Source of the DNA: Nanobdellota archaeon
GTDB taxonomy: Archaea; Nanobdellota; Nanobdellia; Pacearchaeales; GW2011-AR1
NCBI GenBank assembly: GCA_022709585.1
Contig: JAKLIN010000004.1
Span: forward strand, 1 to 30,496
DNA: 30,496 nucleotides
Reading direction: 5' to 3'
The notes below the pieces were generated by a model. It saw only the letters and a list, made by a program, of their open reading frames with translations. It was not told the origin of the DNA and did not search any database. This document shows, piece by piece, positions 22,761 through 29,415 of the stretch (position 1 is the first letter of the stretch; every line of letters begins with the position of its first letter). Position numbers and translations under genes: made by a program.

Positions 22761-25166
22761 ATGCCTCGTAAAAAAATCAAAAAATCCAAAGAGCAGAAGA
22801 CAGCTGAAGAATTCTTTCCGATTAGGCAATCTGATTTAAAACATGCTGTTGAAAAAGAATACAAGCCTCTTGACTTGAAAAAAATTGAAACTGTTGAGAA
22901 AGTTGGAAAACCTAAAGCGTATTCGAAAAAAGCTACCGGCAAAAAAACTTATGCTAGGAAAACAACAAAAACAGCAAAGTTTTCAAAAACAAGAGGGGTA
23001 AAAAAAGTTGGAAGAAGCAAGGCTAGTGTTGAATATGTCCCTCCAAAAGTTAATTTGAAAAAAGGAGGATATGAATTAATTATCACTGAAAAACCTCAAG
23101 CAGCACTTAAAATTGCAGCTGCCCTTGGAAAGTCTATTGGCAAAGCAGCGCGAGGTGTTTCTTACTATGAAATAAATAGACAAGGAAAAAGAATTATTGT
23201 TGCTTGCGCTGTGGGGCATTTGTTTACATTAACTCAAAGAGGCTCAGGAGCGCAAACACCTGTATTTGATTTATACTGGGTTCCAAATTATCTTGTCAGA
23301 AAAAACGATTTCACTAAGAAATATTATGACACGCTTCTTTCACTTGCCAAGGATGCAGAATCAATCACAATAGCAACAGACTATGATGTAGAAGGAGAAG
23401 TTATTGGATTAAATATTGTTAGATATCTTTGCGGGCAAAAAGATGCAAACAGAATGAAATTCTCAACACTTACAACAGCAGAACTAAACAAAGCGTATGA
23501 AGAAAAATCTTCAAGTCTAAGCTGGGGGCAAGCTATTGCAGGAGAAACTAGGCATTATCTGGATTGGATTTATGGTATTAATCTTTCAAGAGCTTTGATG
23601 GATGCAATAAAAACAACAGGAAAATTTAGAATTATGTCTGTTGGAAGAGTTCAAGGTCCAACATTGAATATTATTGTCCAAAAAGAAAGGAAAATCAATG
23701 AATTCGAGTCTCAAAAATACTGGCAGGTTTTCATTAAAATCAAGAATTCTCATGAAATTGAATTAAAGCACGTTAAGGATTTGTTTGATAAGGATGAATT
23801 AAAAAAATTCAATAATCTTCTTGGAAAAACAATTGATGTTCACACTGAAAAGAAAAGCCAGCAGATTCCTCCAAATCCTCCTTTTAATTTAACAACACTT
23901 CAAACAGAAGCTTATCGATTATTTGGATTCACTCCTGCAAGAACACTTCAAATCGCACAGTCTCTTTATTTAGCAGGTTTGATTTCTTATCCAAGAACTT
24001 CTAGCCAGAAATTGCCTGAAGCAATTGGATATAAAGAGATTCTCAAAAAACTTTCCAAAATTTATCACACTGAAAAATTAGCTGTAAACAGCAAGCCAGT
24101 TGAAGGAAAAAAATCAGACCCGGCTCACCCTTCAATTTATCCAACCGGCGAAACATCTGAACTTAGTGGAGATGAAGCTAAAATTTATGATTTAGTTGTT
24201 AAAAGATTCCTCGCTCTTTTCTGCGAAGATGCAATTGTTGATGGAAAAACAATTAGCGGAGAAGTTGAAGGGTTGAAATTTGCCACTCGTGGCTCTTCTG
24301 TTAAAAAGAAAGCTTGGATGGAAATTTATCCTGTTCATCTAGAAGAAAAAGATATTCCAGATATGAACGGAACTTGCAAAATTCTAGATGTAAGAAATGA
24401 AGAAAAAGAAACACAACCCCCAAAAAGATATTCTCAAGCTTCGCTTCTTTCTGAACTTGAAAAAAGAAATTTGGGAACAAAAGCAACTCGTGCTGCGATT
24501 CTTGAAACACTTTATGCAAGAGAGTATGTTAGAGATAGAAATGTAGAAGCAACGCCATTAGGAATGTCTCTTATTGCAACTCTTGAAAAATATTCTCCTG
24601 TAATTATAGATGAAGAACTAACAAGAAGTTTTGAAAAAGAAATGGAAACTATTTCAAGTTTGAAAAAAGATTTTGATGAAAAGAAGAATAAAGTTATCAA
24701 GAAAGCTCAAGATACAATCACCAAAATAATTGAAGAATTCCAGGAAAACAAAGAAAAAATTGGAAAAGCGCTTCTTGAAGCAAATATTGATTTAAGAAGA
24801 CAGCAGAAAGAAGAAAATACCTTAACTGTTTGTCCTGTATGCAAAAAAGGGAATTTAGCAATAACTTATTCCAGAAAAACTCAAAGGCATTTTGTTGCTT
24901 GCGATGCTTATCCAAATTGTAAAACAACCTTTTCCCTTCCTCCAAATGGAGTCATCAAAAAAACCGGGAAAATCTGTGAATCTTGTGGATTCCCTACTTT
25001 GATTGCATTGAGAAAAGGAAAAAAGCCTTGGATTTTCTGCTTTAATACTAATTGCGAAAGCAACAAAAAAAGACTTGAAGAATACCGAGAGAAGAAAGCA
25101 GCAGAACAAGCAGGCGCAGATAATACAGAAGCTGATGAGTCTGATTCTAATGAAGAATATTCTTAA
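22761..25166 (+). CDS. topA: DNA topoisomerase I (type IA, archaeal)
   Basis: 801 aa. A TOPRIM domain starts at residue 104 (YELIITEKPQAA, E110; ATDYDVEGE with D207, D209, E211). The catalytic Tyr is Y410 in GLISYPRTSS. Two C-terminal zinc fingers follow: C691-C694-C714-C720 and C739-C742-C760-C765. It relaxes negative supercoils. Two additions are notable: about 100 N-terminal residues rich in Lys/Arg/Thr (repeated KKATGKKTYARK-type stretches) ahead of TOPRIM, and an acidic terminal tail (EADESDSNEE). The N-terminal arm is probably a disordered DNA-binding tail. No reverse-gyrase helicase domain is fused. The TATA-like TTTTATAAAC (about 22705-22714) implies a short leader. Confidence 0.95.
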   Translation: MPRKKIKKSKEQKTAEEFFPIRQSDLKHAVEKEYKPLDLKKIETVEKVGKPKAYSKKATGKKTYARKTTKTAKFSKTRGVKKVGRSKASVEYVPPKVNLKKGGYELIITEKPQAALKIAAALGKSIGKAARGVSYYEINRQGKRIIVACAVGHLFTLTQRGSGAQTPVFDLYWVPNYLVRKNDFTKKYYDTLLSLAKDAESITIATDYDVEGEVIGLNIVRYLCGQKDANRMKFSTLTTAELNKAYEEKSSSLSWGQAIAGETRHYLDWIYGINLSRALMDAIKTTGKFRIMSVGRVQGPTLNIIVQKERKINEFESQKYWQVFIKIKNSHEIELKHVKDLFDKDELKKFNNLLGKTIDVHTEKKSQQIPPNPPFNLTTLQTEAYRLFGFTPARTLQIAQSLYLAGLISYPRTSSQKLPEAIGYKEILKKLSKIYHTEKLAVNSKPVEGKKSDPAHPSIYPTGETSELSGDEAKIYDLVVKRFLALFCEDAIVDGKTISGEVEGLKFATRGSSVKKKAWMEIYPVHLEEKDIPDMNGTCKILDVRNEEKETQPPKRYSQASLLSELEKRNLGTKATRAAILETLYAREYVRDRNVEATPLGMSLIATLEKYSPVIIDEELTRSFEKEMETISSLKKDFDEKKNKVIKKAQDTITKIIEEFQENKEKIGKALLEANIDLRRQQKEENTLTVCPVCKKGNLAITYSRKTQRHFVACDAYPNCKTTFSLPPNGVIKKTGKICESCGFPTLIALRKGKKPWIFCFNTNCESNKKRLEEYREKKAAEQAGADNTEADESDSNEEYS

Positions 25167-25178
25167 TTAAAATTATTT

Positions 25179-25619
25179 TTAAAACAACTTTGAAATTGCA
25201 AAAGCTTGCAGTATTCCTGCTAAGAAGCCAACAATTACATCCACAACATAATGCCTTTTTAAGTAAACTCTGGAAATGCAAACAAAAACCGCGACTATGA
25301 ACAAGAAAACGGAGGTTACAATTAAATGAGAGTAATAAAGATAAAAGCTCATAAAAATCATTCCGACTCTCCAGGCGTGCATGCTTGGGAATGAGCTTGC
25401 ATTTATTTTTTCAATTACTGTTGAATAACTTTCTTTTATTGGGCGCTCTTTATGATAAAAAAATCTAATTGTTCCCAAAAGAATTGTTGAAACAATAAAG
25501 TTTATCAGTAAAATCCAAAAGAAATTAATCTCTTGCAATGAAAGAAAAAACAAAGAGAAAACTGCATAAAAAACAATTCCTCCTAAAAGAGATAAATCTC
25601 GAAAAAGAATATGTGTCAT
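25179..25619 (-). CDS. PAP2-family membrane phosphatase
   Basis: 146 aa with four or five membrane helices. PAP2 motifs: R52-x6-R59-P60 (the canonical first residue is Lys; here Arg), PSMH (78-81) and SRVYLKRHYVVD (S116-R117, H123, D127). The catalytic His pair is H81 and H123. Likely substrates are isoprenoid or phospholipid phosphates at the membrane surface, for example dolichyl/undecaprenyl pyrophosphate recycling or archaeal lipid precursors. Its ATG is 1 nt after the nreA stop, with a weak AGGA about 11 nt upstream, so it is co-transcribed. Confidence 0.85.
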   Translation of the reverse strand: MTHILFRDLSLLGGIVFYAVFSLFFLSLQEINFFWILLINFIVSTILLGTIRFFYHKERPIKESYSTVIEKINASSFPSMHAWRVGMIFMSFYLYYSHLIVTSVFLFIVAVFVCISRVYLKRHYVVDVIVGFLAGILQAFAISKLF

Positions 25620-25620
25620 T

Positions 25621-26832
25621 TTAGAAATAATCCTGCAATCTTGTTTGAGTTTTAATTTGTGTGAGAAGTTTGCTTTTTTCTAAAATCGGGCTGCAATCAA
25701 AATCAAATTTCGCTTTGCCGATTTTCTTAGCGCTTTCAATAAACTCAGGAAGATTATCGAATTCCAGCTTTCTATTGTTCATAGCTTTTCTTACAGACTC
25801 TCTTACAACCCAGACACCAAGGGCAGCCCAATAAGAAGGAGTTTCCAGTCTTATTGCTAAAATTGCTGCTTGTTTTTTCACTGAACTTAGATATTCTAAA
25901 ATTGAAAGGCGAGTTGCATAATATCCTCCCGCAGTGCTTGAAGCATATTCCTTTCTTCCAGAATAACCTTCATAGTCTGTTGAAGCTTTTATTGTCGCAG
26001 TTGGGTTCCAAGAACTTCTTGGCAAATACAATTCAAAAAGCTCAAAACTAAACACAGATGGAAAAAGAAGAATTAGATATTGATTTCCAAGAAATTCACC
26101 AAGAAATACTTCATAATTCTCAATCCACTTGTATTCTTTTACTTCTTTAATTAGATTTTTTCCTAGAGTATCATCTGTTGCAGTGATGCTCCAACGCGTA
26201 GGAACAAGTTTTTTGTTTTTAGTTAATCCTAAAACTCCGACGCTAAGAATCTTGCTAAGAGTGTAAGAATCAAAACTGTTTTTGTAAAGGTATTTTAATC
26301 CTTCAGCAGCTTTTATTTCATCGCCCATTACTCTGTCCAATTTTTGATTAACAGAAACATTATCTGTGATTCGCGCTTGTTTCAAGCTTCCTTTCATTCC
26401 ATGGGGTGTAACAACTCTGTCTTTTGAACTATTAATATTCAATTTATTTTTTAATTCAATTTCAACATCAACAGGCTTGGAAGCAATTGCAATGTCCCTC
26501 GCTATTTGAAGGAATTTATTGTTGTTTGTTCGCGTATCATAAATTTTTGATTGAAACCGGGAGTTAAGCAAGCTTTCTCTAAGCTTTATCACATCATGAA
26601 TTTTGAAATCATTGTTTGCCCAGTATTTAGTGTCATCATAAACCCAAGCGTTTTCATCTTTTTCCAATGGAGAAAGAATTCCTACATTCACTAAAGGATA
26701 TTTTAATGCAGAACCAATAAATACACTAGGAGGAGAATTAGTATCTAATTTAGAAATATTGTTTAAATTTCTGTATTTGAATCCAAGTTCTGTTATTTTT
26801 TTGATTACTTCAAATCTTATTTCTTCAGCCAT
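25621..26832 (-). CDS. nreA: NreA-type archaeal DNA repair protein
   Basis: 403 aa with the two Nre domains (DUF650/DUF651). The conserved PPSVFIGSALKYPLVNVG (about 34-51) is the family's N-terminal hallmark. Later landmarks are LGEFLGNQYLILLFP, LYLPRSSWNPTATIKASTDYEGYSGRKEYAS and RESVRKAM. The last eight residues QTRLQDYF (396-403) form a PCNA-interacting motif. In haloarchaea NreA acts with PCNA in repair of alkylation/interstrand damage. Only one Cys is present, so there is no zinc site. RadB is encoded immediately upstream on the same strand, which fits a repair cluster. Confidence 0.9.
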   Translation of the reverse strand: MAEEIRFEVIKKITELGFKYRNLNNISKLDTNSPPSVFIGSALKYPLVNVGILSPLEKDENAWVYDDTKYWANNDFKIHDVIKLRESLLNSRFQSKIYDTRTNNNKFLQIARDIAIASKPVDVEIELKNKLNINSSKDRVVTPHGMKGSLKQARITDNVSVNQKLDRVMGDEIKAAEGLKYLYKNSFDSYTLSKILSVGVLGLTKNKKLVPTRWSITATDDTLGKNLIKEVKEYKWIENYEVFLGEFLGNQYLILLFPSVFSFELFELYLPRSSWNPTATIKASTDYEGYSGRKEYASSTAGGYYATRLSILEYLSSVKKQAAILAIRLETPSYWAALGVWVVRESVRKAMNNRKLEFDNLPEFIESAKKIGKAKFDFDCSPILEKSKLLTQIKTQTRLQDYF

Positions 26833-26871
26833 TTTTTTGTCTCTTTTTCTTTTTTATTTAGTTAATATTAA

Positions 26872-27603
26872 TTAAATCCAGCCGCGTTTGAAGATTCCTT
26901 TTTCTTTTATTTCAAATGCCAGTTCTTTTTCTGGAAGGCTTCTGTGCTTAATCAACCTAGCTGTTCTTTTCTTATTTTCATTGGAAAGCTCAATAATGCA
27001 TTTGCTCCAATATTTGAATAAATCTCCTCCAACAATATTAATTTCTCTTTTAACGCCTTGTTTTAACTCTTCTTCGCTTAAGAATTGAGAATAAACTTGA
27101 TTTGTGATAAGAACAGGAATATTTTGTTTTCTCGCAATTTCAGCTAAGTCTCGCATCTGTTTTGCAACTTCCCTATTTATCTGCTTGACTTTCTCATCAT
27201 CTTTTAAACTTACAGCATCTCCCAGCTCAAGCCTGTAAAGCATAGCCATGCCATCAACAATAATTAAGTTAATGTCTCCTTTTTTCACCTGTTCTAAAAG
27301 AGTTGAAAAAACCTTTTTTTGCTCAGTGAAGTTTGTTGGATTTAAAATTAAAATGTTTTCCAGTATTTTTTCATAATCTTCCCCCACAATTTGTTTGACT
27401 CTGTCCACTGAGAAGCCTCCTTCTGTATCAATGAAAAGCACTTTGTGAGCTTTCTTTGCTTGACTGCAAGCAGCTAACATCACAAAATTAGTTTTTCCGC
27501 TTCCTGGAGGCCCGGCAATCATGGTAATTATATCTGTTTCATAGCCACCGTAAAGCCATTTGTTTAAGTCATAACTACCACTAGAAATTTTTTCAGTTTT
27601 CAT
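26872..27603 (-). CDS. radB: RadB recombination mediator (RadA paralogue)
   Basis: 243 aa, a RecA-fold ATPase without the RadA N-terminal HhH domain, the RadB architecture. Walker A GPPGSGKT (31-38), Walker B-type strand INLIIVDGMAMLY, and QINREVAKQMRDLAEIARKQNIPVLITNQV with the family Gln-Val. The C-terminus VGGDLFKYWSKCIIEL and LIKHRSLPEKELAFEI is typical of RadB. It modulates RadA filament formation in homologous recombination. It lies between nreA and rpoL with 39-44 nt gaps and its own TATA-like CCTTATTAAT. Confidence 0.93.
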   Translation of the reverse strand: MKTEKISSGSYDLNKWLYGGYETDIITMIAGPPGSGKTNFVMLAACSQAKKAHKVLFIDTEGGFSVDRVKQIVGEDYEKILENILILNPTNFTEQKKVFSTLLEQVKKGDINLIIVDGMAMLYRLELGDAVSLKDDEKVKQINREVAKQMRDLAEIARKQNIPVLITNQVYSQFLSEEELKQGVKREINIVGGDLFKYWSKCIIELSNENKKRTARLIKHRSLPEKELAFEIKEKGIFKRGWI

Positions 27604-27647
27604 ACTTTAAGGGCTTAAATAGAATTAATAAGGATTATTGTAATTCC

Positions 27648-27911
27648 TTACTTTAACTTTTTGAATTCAGCTTCAACCTTGTCAAGTTCTTTAGAAATGC
27701 TTGCAATTGCATCAACAATTGCTTTTTTTGGGCTTTTTCCCTTTGTCTTAAGTTTTAAGATTGGGTGTTCTGTTGGGTGCTCTCTTCTCCAAGCAGCAAA
27801 AGTCACAGCTGAGTCTTCATTAAGGTAAACCCTTAGAATTTCAGCTAAAGTGATGTTTTCTAACTCAACATCTGCTTCATCTTTTGAAACTTCAGTTATA
27901 TTGAATTCCAT
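27648..27911 (-). CDS. rpoL: DNA-directed RNA polymerase subunit L
   Basis: 87 aa, the RPB11/RPAC2-like small partner of subunit D in the polymerase assembly platform. Key segments: ELENITLAEILRVYLNED, VTFAAWRREHPTEHPILKLKTKG (family HP-x8-T pattern) and a C-terminal long helix. Normal length. TTTATAAAC about 20-30 nt before the ATG supports its own leaderless promoter. Confidence 0.96.
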   Translation of the reverse strand: MEFNITEVSKDEADVELENITLAEILRVYLNEDSAVTFAAWRREHPTEHPILKLKTKGKSPKKAIVDAIASISKELDKVEAEFKKLK

Positions 27912-27933
27912 ATCAAAAAATCTTAAACTTAGT

Positions 27934-28692
27934 TTATAAATTTATGGATTCGTCTTCTGCGTTAGAAATATCTTCAACTGGCTTTTCTTTTCTCTTGAAA
28001 AGCTTAGCGAATTTGTTTTTTATTCCATCAAACTTAGATACTTTCTCTGTTATTTCCACTTGCTGAGCTCCTGATTCTGTTGCAGAGGTTGAGCCTGTTC
28101 CACCTAAGTTCAATTTTGGTTCTGTTTGGAAAAGTTCAGGCTGTTTGGTAAGTTTGATTCTGAAATAGTTTTCCAGCTTTTGAACAATTCTTTCTCTTTC
28201 TCTTGGCAAGGCTCCTTCTTCAAGAAGTTTAAGCATTGGCTCTGGCTCAGAGATAGCTTCTGCAAGCTGTTTAATGCTCATGTGCCTAGCTCTTCTTTCC
28301 CTCATAACTGTCCAGTGGAAGTTTTCAAGCATGTTTGAAGTTTCAACAGGATTATTTTTTATTTCTTCTTTTACATTTCTCTTTCTGAGCTCAGTAAGGT
28401 AAGCTGATTCTTTTTCAAGTCTTTCTGCTCTTTCTTTTCTTAAAGCTTCAATCTTTTTTTGAGAATCTAAAAGCGAAACAGTTGGAATTTTTCTAGGAGC
28501 AGGAGTATTTTGAACTTGTTTTTGTTGTGCAGCTAATTCTTCCGGAGTAGGTTTAGGCTCTGTTTTTTTAACAATTAAAAGATTTTCTGCATAGTTACAT
28601 TCTTTACAAATTTTTACAAGTCCATCTCGAGAAATTGCATTTAACAAAGGTTTTTTCTCTTCAGAAGCACCGCATCTCACACATTTTTCCAT
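27934..28692 (-). CDS. MBF1-like zinc-ribbon/HTH regulator
   Basis: 252 aa from the ATG at 28692. An in-frame ATG at 28752 exists, but TATTAAAAAAGG sits about 21-32 nt before 28692 and the protein then opens MEKCVRCG like archaeal MBF1 proteins. Zinc ribbon C4, C7, C29, C32; a charged coiled-coil segment (about 65-115); an XRE-type HTH (about 126-180, VMRERRARHMSIKQLAEAI and EPMLKLLEEG); and a low-complexity C-terminus with a basic KNKFAKLFKRKEK patch and an acidic end. MBF1 bridges TBP to activators in eukaryotes; archaeal homologues associate with ribosomes. This one is longer than usual (about 150-170 aa), so it is MBF1-like rather than a certain orthologue. Confidence 0.8.
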   Translation of the reverse strand: MEKCVRCGASEEKKPLLNAISRDGLVKICKECNYAENLLIVKKTEPKPTPEELAAQQKQVQNTPAPRKIPTVSLLDSQKKIEALRKERAERLEKESAYLTELRKRNVKEEIKNNPVETSNMLENFHWTVMRERRARHMSIKQLAEAISEPEPMLKLLEEGALPRERERIVQKLENYFRIKLTKQPELFQTEPKLNLGGTGSTSATESGAQQVEITEKVSKFDGIKNKFAKLFKRKEKPVEDISNAEDESINL

Positions 28693-28779
28693 GAAAGAGT
28701 GATATAATGTTCCTTTTTTAATATTTCTATATGCGGATATATCCATTTTCAAGCAGATTTTAGATTTTCCCGACGGAAA

Positions 28780-29415
28780 TTATTCTAAATAAACTTCAAG
28801 TTGATTTATGTTTTCAAGAACTAAATTTTGTTTTTCGTTTATAACAACTTCTGGAATTTGAGTTACATTATAATCTTGTTTTAGTTTCTCTATTAAATCA
28901 TAGTTTAAGTCTGTATCAAAAGAATAAATCATTATTTTATTTGGATTTTCTTTCTTGAATGTGCTTAAAATGTATCCGACTCTTTCGCTATTTTCTTGTA
29001 ATGATGGGCTGTTTGAATAAAAGAAAAATAAAATTATAAATTTTTGATCACACTTTTTGTTTAGTTCTTTTATAATCTTAAAGTGAGCCAGCTGTAATTC
29101 GCTATACAATCTTTTTTGTTCTAAAACTCTCACATCTTGCTTACTAAATCTTGTCTCTAGCAAAGATAATTGATCTCCTACAAAGTCTAGCTTTTCTGAA
29201 GAATCAAATAAAGTTTGTTCGGTGCAAGTCACATTTTCCAGCATCCCCTCTAAATCTTGAATATAAACTTTAGCAATATGAACATTAGAGTTCGCTTTTT
29301 GATAAACTAAAAAAGAAATAGAATAACTAAATAAAAATACAGTGATGAATATTATTGTAGTTATAACAAAAGAAAGGAGGTATAATTTCCAAGGATTTTT
29401 TCTAGTTGACTTCAT
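28780..29415 (-). CDS. membrane-anchored protein with cysteine-less thioredoxin-like domain
   Basis: 211 aa: basic N-terminus and one membrane helix (about 10-37), a helical, probably coiled-coil stalk (about 45-120), then a domain with thioredoxin-like order (KFIILFFFYSNSPSLQ, IMIYSFDTD, YNVTQIPEVVINEK). The segment YSNSPS falls where a redox CxxC would be expected but has no Cys; the preserved I-P (cis-Pro-like) supports the fold. Only C64 and C122 are present, outside the active-site position. It overlaps the glycosyltransferase gene by 14 nt, and GGAGAG 9 nt before the ATG indicates translational coupling. A non-catalytic binding or scaffold role beside the glycosyltransferase is inference. 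Confidence 0.6.
   Translation of the reverse strand: MKSTRKNPWKLYLLSFVITTIIFITVFLFSYSISFLVYQKANSNVHIAKVYIQDLEGMLENVTCTEQTLFDSSEKLDFVGDQLSLLETRFSKQDVRVLEQKRLYSELQLAHFKIIKELNKKCDQKFIILFFFYSNSPSLQENSERVGYILSTFKKENPNKIMIYSFDTDLNYDLIEKLKQDYNVTQIPEVVINEKQNLVLENINQLEVYLE

Noticed and set aside
28693..28752. Twenty extra N-terminal residues of the MBF1-like protein
   Set aside because: They overlap a TATA-like TATTAAAAAAGG at leaderless distance from the ATG at 28692, where the zinc-ribbon start MEKCVRCG begins.
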